The position numbers and the translations under genes are program-made. From SZUA-430 sp965227535 (lineage in GTDB: Bacteria; Pseudomonadota; Alphaproteobacteria; Micropepsales; Micropepsaceae), in contig OZ245761.1 in assembly GCA_965227535.1 (NCBI GenBank), positions 1,674,001 to 1,738,000 of the forward strand: a stretch of DNA of 64,000 nucleotides, in the 5' to 3' direction. This document shows, in pieces, positions 52,589 to 60,824 of the stretch. Below the pieces are notes generated by a model. That model ran no database searches. It saw only the letters and a program-made list of their open reading frames with translations, and was not told where the DNA came from. The number at the start of each line of letters is the position of its first letter. Position 1 is the first letter of the stretch.

Positions 52589-52628
52589 ATGCGCTGACCG
52601 TCAAGCACGCATCGCGGCGCAAACGCGT

Positions 52629-52657
52629 TTGACACGCTCATCACAATAACTTATATA
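52629..52657 (+). promoter_or_regulatory. Consensus sigma-70 promoter with palindrome over the -10
   Basis: TTGACA (52629-52634), an exact 17-bp spacer and TATATA (52652-52657) form a near-ideal housekeeping promoter for the 52688 gene. A perfect 12-bp palindrome CTTATATATAAG (52650-52661) overlaps the -10, so a repressor could occlude it. AAGGGAGAGAG (52671-52681) supplies the ribosome site. Confidence 0.85.
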
Positions 52658-52687
52658 TAAGCACAATCATAAGGGAGAGAGTCGCGC

Positions 52688-53050
52688 ATGTCCCAAACCT
52701 CCCCCGCCGCCCCGCGCACCGCCGAAACCGAAACGCCGCCGCAACGCCCGCGCATCTATCACGTGGCGACGTCGTTCGCCTGCGACCGCGAGACGTGCGA
52801 ACTCGGCGAAGACTATCCGGAGCTGAAGAAAATCGAACGCGCCTACCGCCTGCTGGAACAGCGTCTGGAGCGCGCGCCCGTCCAACTCCACGCCCGCCGC
52901 GCCATCAAATCCGCGCACAGCTTAAGCGAAAGCCTGGCCGATGCCCGCCACGACGCCAGCTTCGGCGCGACGCTCAGTCTCGCCGAAGACGCCTTCGCCG
53001 AAGCCCGCGTCGTCAAAATCGCCCGCACCTTCGCGCCGAAGCAGCGTTGA
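52688..53050 (+). CDS. Hypothetical helical protein
   Basis: 120 aa. After a Pro/Thr-rich start comes a predicted helical segment (DYPELKKIERAYRLLEQRLERAPVQLHARRAIKSAHSLSESLADARHD...). Two Cys (ACDRETCEL) lie near residue 40. No known domain. The gene has an unusually strong promoter for such a small protein. Cytosolic, acidic/basic alternating surface. Confidence 0.65.
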   Translation: MSQTSPAAPRTAETETPPQRPRIYHVATSFACDRETCELGEDYPELKKIERAYRLLEQRLERAPVQLHARRAIKSAHSLSESLADARHDASFGATLSLAEDAFAEARVVKIARTFAPKQR

Positions 53051-53065
53051 TGCCGAGGCAGGCGC

Positions 53066-54016
53066 CTACTTCACATAAGCGGCCGTGAACGTCGTGATCT
53101 CCGCGCGGCTTTTCACGCACGCGCCGGGCGCACCCAACCGCGCGCGGTAGACGGGAATCCCCGAGCCCGCCGACTGGAACGGATCTTTGAGGCGCATATG
53201 CAGCGCGCCTTCGTCTTTCGCGCTGGCGACGGCGGCATGCGCGTCGGCCTTGTCGCCGTCGGCCGCTTCAAGCGACAGCGTCGTGCGCTTGCCCGCGATC
53301 TCGGCCTCGAACGCAACGGCACGCGGATTCAAATTCATCACCCACAGGCAATTGTCGATCACCTTGAACAGGATCGGCGGACACGCAGCGCCGCATGAGG
53401 CCGTCGGCATCGCCGCCGCCGCTTCCACGGCGGTGGTCGGCTGAATCGTTTCCGGCGGCGCAACCGGCACCGGCGGCGCGGCAACAGGCGGCGGCGCGGT
53501 CGGCGCAGCCATGGCCACCTCGACCATCTCAGGCTTCGCGCGCGGCATGGGAATCGATGGCGGCGCAGCCGGCTTCGCACGCGGCAACGGGATCGCAGGC
53601 GCAGTCGAAGCAACCTGAACAGCTGCCGGCGCGACCGCCACGACAGCCGGCTTCGCGCCCGCAGGCTTTGCCGCACCCTTCAACGTGAAATCTTTGTCGT
53701 CCGCCGGCGCTTTGCCCAACACCGCAAAGCTTGCCTCCAACCGCTTGTCGCCGGCATCGCCGCCGACGCAGAAGCTTTTGTCGGCCTCTTTGAACGTCTC
53801 GCCCGGCGCAAGGATGGTGACGACGCGCGGCGCGCCGCCAGCGACCAGCGAAAACCGCACCGCCTTGTCGCCCTTATTCTGGAACGAACAGCCGTCCGAA
53901 GCGACCGCGACCTGCGAACACGCCTCGCCCGAACACGCCGCATCCGCCGCCGCGGACCAGGCATAGCCCTGGGCCACCGCCCCGCAAATCAAGAAAGCCG
54001 AAAATACTGCGCGCAA
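53066..54016 (-). CDS. Exported protein with Pro/Ala-rich linker
   Basis: 316 aa. A signal peptide (about 1-19) is followed by an N-terminal small domain with paired Cys (ACSGEACSQVAVASDGCSFQNKGDKAVRF), a Pro/Ala/Val-rich linker (about 115-205) and a C-terminal domain (CPPILFKVIDNCLWVMNLNPRAVAFEAEIAGKRTTLSL). The TTG start at 54016 follows GAGGG by 7 nt. Both domains have an IgG-like strand pattern with a conserved NxG/F core. Envelope localisation is likely. Function unknown. Confidence 0.65.
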   Translation of the reverse strand: MRAVFSAFLICGAVAQGYAWSAAADAACSGEACSQVAVASDGCSFQNKGDKAVRFSLVAGGAPRVVTILAPGETFKEADKSFCVGGDAGDKRLEASFAVLGKAPADDKDFTLKGAAKPAGAKPAVVAVAPAAVQVASTAPAIPLPRAKPAAPPSIPMPRAKPEMVEVAMAAPTAPPPVAAPPVPVAPPETIQPTTAVEAAAAMPTASCGAACPPILFKVIDNCLWVMNLNPRAVAFEAEIAGKRTTLSLEAADGDKADAHAAVASAKDEGALHMRLKDPFQSAGSGIPVYRARLGAPGACVKSRAEITTFTAAYVK

Positions 54017-54107
54017 CGTAGCGCCCTCGATGCGTATCCCCCGAAGCAGTCAGATTACGCGAGTCTCGCCCGCCGTAGAAGGGGCGTTTCAACAGCGCCA
54101 ACCGACA

Positions 54108-54141
54108 CCCCTCTCCCTTCCGGAATCGGAAGGGAGAGGGG
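54108..54141. repeat. Perfect 15-bp hairpin, CCCCTCTCCC family
   Basis: Arms 54108-54122 and 54127-54141 pair perfectly around a 4-nt loop (GAAT). The outer arm CCCCTCTCCC is shared with the hairpin at 28516-28546. It lies in the 129-bp gap between two minus-strand genes and has no T-tract, so it is more like an interspersed palindromic repeat than a terminator. Confidence 0.6.
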
Positions 54142-54145
54142 AGTC

Positions 54146-54517
54146 CTATGTCTTCGCCACGCCGCGATATCGCGTCAGCCAAAGCACCGCGCGCTTCAAA
54201 GCGTGGACGGCCGCGGCGATCGCGAGGAACGTGACAAAGCCCGCCACAAAAGGAGCAAACGCAGGAAGATGAAATGCGGCGAGGATCGGAACGTTGAAGA
54301 GGCCAAGATGCAGATTGTCCGCGACGGTGTCGCCCGCGACGATGATGAGAAAGGAAACCGAAGCAACCACAAGCAGCTCGCGCCAGCGCCGCATGATCAC
54401 TCCACCCGCAACCAACGTCGCGAGAGCAGCCCAACGCACGACCTCAGCCGCCCAAATATCTCCTCCGACATGGCAACCGGGGAAGCACGACAGCGACATC
54501 GCGAGCCAAAACATCAC
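54146..54517 (-). CDS. Multi-TM hypothetical membrane protein
   Basis: 123 aa with three to four hydrophobic segments (MFWLAMSLSCF; VVRWAALATLVAGGVIM; LLVVASVSFLIIVAG; APFVAGFVTFLAIAAAV). The ATG overlaps the stop of the upstream GST gene by 4 bp, so they are co-translated. Short Cys pair near the N-terminus. No family recognised. Confidence 0.6.
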   Translation of the reverse strand: MMFWLAMSLSCFPGCHVGGDIWAAEVVRWAALATLVAGGVIMRRWRELLVVASVSFLIIVAGDTVADNLHLGLFNVPILAAFHLPAFAPFVAGFVTFLAIAAAVHALKRAVLWLTRYRGVAKT

Positions 54518-55131
54518 CCCGCCTCCATCGCGACCGCCCGCTTCACCGCCGGCCGCGCGCGCATGCGCTCGCGGTGCGCGGCGAGCTTCGGGAAGCGCGA
54601 CGCGGTCAAGCCGTCAAGCTCCCACCATTGCGCGATTGTGAACAGATAAGGGTCGCTGATCGTATACGCGTCGCCGAACACGAACGGCCCTGCGAACATC
54701 TGACGCTCGATCAGGTCGAAGCACGCACCCACCGACTCCGGCACCTTCTTCTTCATCGCCTCGATCGCCGCCGGATCGTCGGCCCAGCGATAGCCGCGCA
54801 TGCGATGCGCGTGCGCGACGTGCACGGTCGAACATAAATACGAGTTGAACGCCTGCACCTGCGCCAGCGCCCACGCGTCATCAAGCGGCGCAAGCATCGC
54901 CGCAGGATGCGTCTGCGCGACGTAGAGCAGCATGGCCGGCGTCTCGGTCAGCACGCCGCGCTCCGTGACCAGCGCAGGAACCCGTCCCTTCGGATTGACG
55001 CTCAGATACGCGGCCCCACGCTGTTCGTTGTCGCCGAAATTCACCCGAACGGTTTCGTACCGCGCGCCGGCCTCTTCCAGCACGATCTGCGTGGCCAGCG
55101 CACAGGTGTGCGGTGAGGTGTAAAACTTCAT
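54514..55131 (-). CDS. Glutathione S-transferase family protein
   Basis: 205 aa. A thioredoxin-like N-terminal domain (MKFYTSPHTCALATQIVLEEAGARYE...PKGRVPALVTERGVLTETPAMLLYVA, with the cis-Pro in RVPAL) and an all-alpha C-terminal domain (VFGDAYTISDPYLFTI). Length typical. The ATG at 55131 follows GGAGG by 9 nt and removes an improbable 48-residue extension. It forms an operon with the overlapping membrane protein gene. Confidence 0.87.
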   Translation of the reverse strand: MKFYTSPHTCALATQIVLEEAGARYETVRVNFGDNEQRGAAYLSVNPKGRVPALVTERGVLTETPAMLLYVAQTHPAAMLAPLDDAWALAQVQAFNSYLCSTVHVAHAHRMRGYRWADDPAAIEAMKKKVPESVGACFDLIERQMFAGPFVFGDAYTISDPYLFTIAQWWELDGLTASRFPKLAAHRERMRARPAVKRAVAMEAG

Positions 55132-55359
55132 CGCGCGGAACCTCCGGCCGTAGCCAAAACAGTCAGGTTGATCGATACGATACACTTTGGTGACGACAAG
55201 ACGGCCTTTGGGCCACGCAGTACACGTGTTATTCAGACCGCAAGGCGCCAATACAGTTGCAGTCCGTTCAGTCATCCGCCCGCCATCAGTGCCCGGAACG
55301 GAACTGCTTCCTCACGTGTTCCACGACCGTAAGTCCGCCGCAACATCGCAAGGCTCCCG

Positions 55360-57897
55360 ATGGAATCCGCGCAAACCAAAGAAGACCGTCTGCGTGAATT
55401 GGCGAGCGGACACGCGCACGGTCTCTTGCTCCTGAACAGCCAGGGCCAAATCGTCTTCGCCGACACGGCAGCCGAAAAATTCTTCAACAAGAAATCCGGC
55501 GCGCTTACCGGCCAAACGCTGATGACGTTGCTCGCCGCCGGCGACGGCGCGGACATCCGCCTGCACGCGGGCACAGGCGGCATGCGCATCAGCGAAATCG
55601 AGTGGGAGGGCAAGCCGCACTACCTCGCCGCCCTGCGCGGCGCCCACCAAGCGCCGGACGGCGACCTGCGCCACCGCGACATCGTCATGGCGTTGCCCGA
55701 TCTCATCTTCGTCTACCGCGGCGACCGCATCGTGTATGTGAACGACGCCGGCGTAAAGCTGCTGCGCGCGACGTCGCCCGATCAAATCATCGGCCGCTCG
55801 GTGACGGACTTCGTCCCACCGGACGCACATGCGTCCGTGCAAGCGCGCACGGCCCAGCTCTCGCAATCGCCAGGCCCACTTCCGCCCATCGAAAGGAAGA
55901 TTATAGCGCTCGACGGCACGCAGATCGATGTCGAGGTGCGTCCAAGCTCCTACGTCGCCGGCGGTGAGATGAACTTCCAAGTCATCTGCCGCGACATCAC
56001 CAAAAAAAAAGCCGCTGAGCGTGCGCTGCTGACCTCGACCGAACGCTTCCGCCAACTCGCGGACGCGATGCCCTTCATCGTCTGGACGGCCAACCCCGGC
56101 GAAGGCCTGGACTACGCCAACCGCGTCTTCACCGAAACCACCGGCCCCTCAGTGAAAGCGCTGGGCCTCGCCTGGCTCGACGCGCTGCACCCCGACGACA
56201 TCCCCGCCGCCGTCGCCGCGCGCGCGGAGGGCGAACGCACGGGAAAAGCCTTCACGATGGAATTCCGCGTCCGCCGCTTCAGCGACGGCCAATACCGTTG
56301 GCACTACTCGAACGCCATGCCGGTGCATGAGAACGGCAAGCTGATCAAATGGTTCGGGGCGACGATCGACGTCCACGACCGCAAGACCGCCGAGGAAGAA
56401 GCCCAAGCTCTCGCCGCGCGATTGACCACGACGCTCGAAAGCATCACCGACGCGTTCTACACGCTCGATCGCGACTGGCGTTTTCTATACGTCAACAACG
56501 AGGCCGAACGCCTGCTGCGCCGCCCACGCGCCGAACTGATCGGAAAGGTGCTATGGGAGGAATTCCCCGGCACGGCCGGCACCATGATCGAAAGCCAATT
56601 GAAGAGCGCCATGGCCAATGGCCGCGCGGTCGCGTTTCAGGAATTCGCACCGACGCTCAAGATCTGGGTGGACACGCGCGCCTATCCCTCCTCCGACGGC
56701 CTCACCGTCTACTTCCGCGACATCACCGAACAGCGCGACATGGAATCGCGCCTGCGCCAGGCGCAACGTTTGGAGGCGATCGGCCAACTCACCGGCGGCA
56801 TCGCGCACGACTTCAATAACCTGCTCACCGTCATCATCGGCAACGCCGAGATGATGGTGCTGCGCTTGCCCGATAACGATCCGCTGCGCCCGCTCGCCGA
56901 CCTCACGCTGGCCGCCGCCGAACGCGGCGCGGATCTCACGCACCGCCTGCTCGCCTTCGCGCGCAAGCAGGCGCTGGAGCCCAAGGCCGTCGACGTGAAC
57001 CTGCTTCTGGGCAACATGGATGCGCTTCTGCGCCGCACGCTGGGCGAACAAGTCGAACTGCGCTGGATCGGCGCGCGCCGCCTGTGCAAAGCCTTCATCG
57101 ACGCCTCGCAGCTCGAAGGCGCGGTGCTGAATCTGTGCATCAACGCGCGCGACGCGATGGCGAAGGGCGGGCACATCACCATCGAAACAGCCAACGTCGC
57201 GCTCGACGAGAACTACGCCGACAAGCATCTCGAAGTGACGCCCGGCGAATACGTGATGGTCGCCGTCTCCGACACCGGCAGCGGCATGACGCCCGACGTC
57301 GTGGCCCACGCCTTCGAACCGTTCTTCACAACCAAGGGCCATGGCAAGGGTTCGGGCCTCGGCCTCTCGATGGTGCACGGCTTCGTCAAGCAATCGGGCG
57401 GTCACGTGAAGATCTACACAGAGCTCGGCCACGGCACGACGGTGAAACTCTATCTGCCGCGCGCGCGCGACGGTGCGCTTGTCGCGCCGCTTGCAGCCGA
57501 TGCCCCCATCACCGGCGGTCACGAAAAGGTCCTGCTCGTGGAAGACGACGATCACGTGCGCGAGTTCGCGCTCGTTCAGCTGAAAAACCTCGGCTACAAA
57601 GTCACCGTCGCGCGCGACGGCCACGAAGCGCTCGCCATCATCAAGCAGACGCCGGACTTCGATCTGCTGTTCACCGACGTGGTGATGCCGGGCGGCATGA
57701 AGGGCCCCGAACTTGCTGTTGCGGCGCGCAAGATCAATCCGGCACTGCGCGTCCTCTATACGTCGGGCTACACCGAAAACGCGATCGTCCACCACGGCAG
57801 GCTCGATCCCGGCATCCATCTGCTCAACAAGCCGTACCGCCGCCACGACCTGGCGCTGAAGCTGCGCCAAGCGTTGGACGACAAGCTGCTGCATTAG
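55360..57897 (+). CDS. Multi-PAS hybrid sensor histidine kinase
   Basis: 845 aa, no TM, so cytosolic. There are four successive PAS-type domains (about 10-470), among them the heme/ligand-agnostic ENxAERLLRRPRAELIGK type. HisKA has phospho-accepting H483 (GGIAHDFNNLL), and the HATPase_c has N-box NLCINARDAM, DTGSGM, FEPFFTTKGHGKGSGLGLS. A receiver domain follows with D773 in LLFTDVVMPGG. The C-terminal REC in a hybrid without an Hpt suggests phosphorelay to another protein. No partner regulator is adjacent. Confidence 0.93.
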   Translation: MESAQTKEDRLRELASGHAHGLLLLNSQGQIVFADTAAEKFFNKKSGALTGQTLMTLLAAGDGADIRLHAGTGGMRISEIEWEGKPHYLAALRGAHQAPDGDLRHRDIVMALPDLIFVYRGDRIVYVNDAGVKLLRATSPDQIIGRSVTDFVPPDAHASVQARTAQLSQSPGPLPPIERKIIALDGTQIDVEVRPSSYVAGGEMNFQVICRDITKKKAAERALLTSTERFRQLADAMPFIVWTANPGEGLDYANRVFTETTGPSVKALGLAWLDALHPDDIPAAVAARAEGERTGKAFTMEFRVRRFSDGQYRWHYSNAMPVHENGKLIKWFGATIDVHDRKTAEEEAQALAARLTTTLESITDAFYTLDRDWRFLYVNNEAERLLRRPRAELIGKVLWEEFPGTAGTMIESQLKSAMANGRAVAFQEFAPTLKIWVDTRAYPSSDGLTVYFRDITEQRDMESRLRQAQRLEAIGQLTGGIAHDFNNLLTVIIGNAEMMVLRLPDNDPLRPLADLTLAAAERGADLTHRLLAFARKQALEPKAVDVNLLLGNMDALLRRTLGEQVELRWIGARRLCKAFIDASQLEGAVLNLCINARDAMAKGGHITIETANVALDENYADKHLEVTPGEYVMVAVSDTGSGMTPDVVAHAFEPFFTTKGHGKGSGLGLSMVHGFVKQSGGHVKIYTELGHGTTVKLYLPRARDGALVAPLAADAPITGGHEKVLLVEDDDHVREFALVQLKNLGYKVTVARDGHEALAIIKQTPDFDLLFTDVVMPGGMKGPELAVAARKINPALRVLYTSGYTENAIVHHGRLDPGIHLLNKPYRRHDLALKLRQALDDKLLH

Positions 57898-58041
57898 GGC
57901 GCGCGGGGTTCCATAGCGGCCCGAACGCCACAGCGTGGCCGCGCCTGCGCCGATTTTAACCCCTTCGCCATCGACAGCGCCGCCCGCGCACACCTAGAAT
58001 CGCGCAAGTTGCAAATCACTCGGCGTGCGGGAGTGCCTTCG

Positions 58042-58395
58042 ATGCTCGACAAGATTCTCGTTCTGACGCTGTGTCTCGTCGTCGGCGTCGCCGTGCACAT
58101 CACCACGGTCGGCGCCGCCAACGGCACGAACGGCAGCACCACCGTCATCGCGGCCGTCGCCGCGCCGCCGGTAACGCCGGCAGGCGCCTCGCCATCGCTG
58201 CCGCCCAACCGCGTCGCCGACTGCGTCAGCTTCTCGCTGCTCGACGAGATGTGCACCAAGCGCTGGTACACCTGCAAACGCGGCGGCGCCGAAATCGGCA
58301 GCTGCATCGACGCCTTCGAAACCTGCTGCACCCTGCGAGGCCAAGGCGCCCGCTCCCGCCTAGGCGGCACCGAAGCCGTCACCACGAACCGCTAG
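58042..58395 (+). CDS. Exported small Cys-rich protein
   Basis: 117 aa. A signal/TM segment (MLDKILVLTLCLVVGVAVHITTV) is followed by an Ala/Pro spacer (about 25-55) and a Cys-rich C-terminal part (DCVSFSLLDEMCTKRWYTCKRGG...CIDAFETCC). GGAG lies 8 nt before the ATG. An odd vicinal CC. It follows the kinase gene by 144 bp on the same strand but is probably separate. Function unknown. Confidence 0.6.
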   Translation: MLDKILVLTLCLVVGVAVHITTVGAANGTNGSTTVIAAVAAPPVTPAGASPSLPPNRVADCVSFSLLDEMCTKRWYTCKRGGAEIGSCIDAFETCCTLRGQGARSRLGGTEAVTTNR

Positions 58396-58400
58396 CGGCC

Positions 58401-59096
58401 TCAAGCCACCAGCTTCTTCTCTTTCGCAAACGGGCTCAGCCCCAGCCACGTCTGCATATCGCTGGCCAGCTTCCGATCGCCGGTCAGCTTCACACGCTCG
58501 TCGCGCACCGCGGCGCGCACGCTGTCCAGGCCCATCCAAATCGCCGTCATCGTCCGCAGATCGGTCGCAACATAAAGATCGACGTCGTGTCCCGGATCGA
58601 CCGAGCACAGCTGCACCGGCTCGCCGGGCGTCACAACGACCCACCACTGCCGCTGCCCCGCCGGCGCGCCGGTAAACAGAAACTGAATCGTGCTGCGCTT
58701 CTTGGGCATCGGCGTCGTGTCAAGACTGCGCCGCATGTCCCACATCAACAACGCCACGTCCAAATGCTCCAGCGACGGCTTCGTTTCGATCCAACGCTGG
58801 CCCCAAACGCCGAACGCCATCACGATCGGCTCAAGCTCGCGCCCCGACTGCGTCAGATGATATTCGAACAGGCTGCCGTCGCTGCCCTTCTTGCGCTCGA
58901 CGATGCCTGCGCACTCCAACTCCTTCAAACGCTGTGACAGCAGCGCCGGCGACATCCGCCGCACGCCGCGCCGCAGATCGTTAAACCGCGTCGATCCCGC
59001 CATCATTTCGCGCAGCAGAACGATCGTCCACCGCGTGCACAAAACTTCCGCCGCCATCGCGACCGGACAGAATTGTTTGTAGCTGCCTTGTGTCAT
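58401..59096 (-). CDS. HxlR-family transcriptional regulator
   Basis: 231 aa. The HxlR winged helix (CPVAMAAEVLCTRWTIVLLREMMAGSTRFNDLRRGVRRMSPALLSQRLKELE, about 10-95) has the N-terminal Cys10 typical of the family. A C-terminal SCP2-like domain (about 115-225) follows, probably a sensor. The gene is divergent from the tautomerase/acyl-CoA dehydrogenase pair with a 181-bp gap containing an inverted repeat, so it likely represses them. Confidence 0.88.
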   Translation of the reverse strand: MTQGSYKQFCPVAMAAEVLCTRWTIVLLREMMAGSTRFNDLRRGVRRMSPALLSQRLKELECAGIVERKKGSDGSLFEYHLTQSGRELEPIVMAFGVWGQRWIETKPSLEHLDVALLMWDMRRSLDTTPMPKKRSTIQFLFTGAPAGQRQWWVVVTPGEPVQLCSVDPGHDVDLYVATDLRTMTAIWMGLDSVRAAVRDERVKLTGDRKLASDMQTWLGLSPFAKEKKLVA

Positions 59097-59147
59097 TGCG
59101 CACGTCTCCAGTGATTACAGGACCATAACCCCGGCCGAAAACCGCGA

Positions 59148-59190
59148 CTAGTTCAGAAACTATACCGCCGCGATTCATTTCCTGAACTAG
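59148..59190. promoter_or_regulatory. Inverted repeat operator candidate for HxlR
   Basis: CTAGTTCAG (59148-59156) and CTGAACTAG (59182-59190) are perfect 9-bp inverted repeats with 25 bp between. The left arm also contains TAGTT...AACTA. They lie between the divergent hxlR and tautomerase starts, where an HxlR dimer would be expected to bind. Confidence 0.6.
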
Positions 59191-59276
59191 AGACCGCGCC
59201 CGGCCGTCGCCATCTTGCCCCCCATCGCAAATGCCAACCGGGCTCAAGCGGCCCTCAACCCTAAGGAAACACTGCA

Positions 59277-59498
59277 ATGCCCCTCGTTGATATCCAGCTG
59301 ATCCGGGGCGTTTTCACCCCTGAGCAGAAGAAAACCATGATCACCAAAGTCACCGACGCCATCGTCTCCGTTGAAGGCGAAACGATGCGCGGCGTAACCT
59401 GGGTCCGCGTTCAAGAGATCGAAAGCGGCGAATGGGCGATCGGCGGCAGACCGCTGACGACCGGTGACGTCAAAGCACTGCAAAGCGGCAAAAGCTAA
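59277..59498 (+). CDS. 4-oxalocrotonate tautomerase family protein
   Basis: 73 aa. Pro2 (MPLVDIQLIRGVFTPEQKKTMI) is the catalytic base of the tautomerase superfamily, and the remaining helix-strand cadence fits a single beta-alpha-beta unit. 4-OT enzymes isomerise enols/dienols, e.g. muconate-type intermediates. It lies 34 bp before an acyl-CoA dehydrogenase gene. The specific substrate is not readable. Confidence 0.85.
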   Translation: MPLVDIQLIRGVFTPEQKKTMITKVTDAIVSVEGETMRGVTWVRVQEIESGEWAIGGRPLTTGDVKALQSGKS

Positions 59499-59532
59499 CG
59501 CAAACGTCAGCACGCATCGAAGGAGAGAAGCC

Positions 59533-60672
59533 ATGTCCATCATCGCGAAATTGGGCCACAGCGAAAGCAACTGGACGGCAAGCGCCGCCCGCCTCGCCGA
59601 ACAATTCGCCTTAGCCGCCGCCAAGCACGATGCCGACGACACATTCGTCGCCGACAATTTTCGCGCCCTGAAAGACGCAGGCTTCTTCAAAGCGCACGTG
59701 CCCGCCGAACTTGGCGGGCACGGCGCCGGCTACGCCGAACTCTGCACGGTTGTCCGCCGCCTTGCCGCCGGTTGCGGATCGACGGGCCTCGCCTTCTCGA
59801 TGCACTGCCACCTCGTCGCCGTCGCCGCCTGGCGCTGGCGCAACGAAAAGGCCCCGACCGACGGATTGCTCAAGCGCGTCGCCGCCGAAGACCTGGTTCT
59901 CATCTCATCCGGCGGCAGCGACTGGCTGAAGAGCGCCGGCACCGCGACGAAGGTCGAAGGCGGCTATCGCATCAACGCGCGCAAGATCTTCTCAAGCGGC
60001 AGCCCCATGGGCGACATCCTGATGACCAGCGCCGTCACCGAAGACCCGCAAGTCGGGCCAACGGTTCTGCATTTCGGCGTCCCCTTCAAAGCCGAAGGCG
60101 TCAAGGTCCACGACAACTGGCGCGTGATGGGTATGCGCGGCACCGGCTCGAACGACGTCGAACTCAAAGACGTCTTCGTCGCCGACGCCGCGATCGCCGG
60201 CCGCCGCCCGCAAGCCAAGTGGCACCACTTGTTCCACATCATCTCGCAGCAGGCCTTCCCGCTCATCTATTCCGCCTACATGGGCGTGGCCGACGGCGCA
60301 CGCGCCAAGGCGCTGGAAGCCGCGCGCAAGAAACCGAACGACGAAGCCCTCGCCTATCTCGCGGGCGAGATGGAGAACGCACACACGACCGCCGACATCG
60401 CGCTCGCCGACATGATCGCCATCGCCGAACGCGAAAAACCCGGCCCGCAAACGACCAGCCGCACAATGGTCCGCCGCACGCTCGTCGCGCAAAACACGAT
60501 CAAGACGGTCGAACGCGCGATGGAACTCGCCGGCGGCGCCGCCTTCTACCGCGAGCTGGGCCTGGAACGCGCCTTCCGCGACGTCCAAGCCGCCCGCTTC
60601 CACCCGCTGCAGGAAAAACCACAGCTGCGCTACACCGGCCGCGTCGCCCTCGGCCTCGACATCGATGCGTAA
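59533..60672 (+). CDS. Acyl-CoA dehydrogenase family protein
   Basis: 379 aa, complete. The middle domain (KVEGGYRINARKIFSSGSPMGD..., RVMGMRGTGSNDVELKDVFV) and the C-terminal helical domain (TIKTVERAMELAGGAAFYRELGLERAFRDVQAARFHPLQ) are typical. The MRGTGSNDV turn occurs in the Acyl-CoA_dh_2/DszC-like branch, some of which are flavin monooxygenases rather than dehydrogenases. It lies 34 bp after the tautomerase gene. HxlR control is likely. Confidence 0.87.
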   Translation: MSIIAKLGHSESNWTASAARLAEQFALAAAKHDADDTFVADNFRALKDAGFFKAHVPAELGGHGAGYAELCTVVRRLAAGCGSTGLAFSMHCHLVAVAAWRWRNEKAPTDGLLKRVAAEDLVLISSGGSDWLKSAGTATKVEGGYRINARKIFSSGSPMGDILMTSAVTEDPQVGPTVLHFGVPFKAEGVKVHDNWRVMGMRGTGSNDVELKDVFVADAAIAGRRPQAKWHHLFHIISQQAFPLIYSAYMGVADGARAKALEAARKKPNDEALAYLAGEMENAHTTADIALADMIAIAEREKPGPQTTSRTMVRRTLVAQNTIKTVERAMELAGGAAFYRELGLERAFRDVQAARFHPLQEKPQLRYTGRVALGLDIDA

Positions 60673-60764
60673 GGAGAACCACGCGGGCCAAGTGATCGAA
60701 CATCTGCGCGGCAAGTTGGGAACATAAGCGACCACGCCGTGCAGGACTTCGTCTGAGAAAGGTA

Positions 60765-60787
60765 GGCAGACGCACATCGCGTCTGCC
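60765..60787. terminator. Weak hairpin between convergent genes
   Basis: A 9-bp perfect stem (60765-60773 with 60779-60787) and a 5-nt loop lie between the plus-strand acyl-CoA dehydrogenase and the minus-strand methyltransferase ends. No clear T-tract on either strand, so terminator activity is uncertain. Confidence 0.4.
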
Positions 60788-60824
60788 CACTCACTCAGCC
60801 GATCCTGTTAAACCCGCCGGGCTC

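Larger units (their letters stand above)
52156..52687. other. 530-bp gene-free interval
   Basis: This interval holds the promoter region of the minus-strand glycine-zipper gene, an orphan plus-strand terminator (52554-52588) and a consensus promoter (52629-52657) for the next gene. No ORF with a credible ribosome site was found. The presence of a terminator with no gene upstream suggests a possible small RNA in about 52440-52588. Confidence 0.55.

Noticed and set aside
52440..52590. 6S or other known ncRNA
   Set aside because: No sequence or fold feature of a known RNA could be identified. Kept only as an orphan terminator/possible sRNA.
55298..55325. EcfG-type (GGAAC...GTT) stress promoter before the histidine kinase
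   Set aside because: GGAAC is present but the spacing to GTGTT and the sequence do not match the 16-17 bp consensus.
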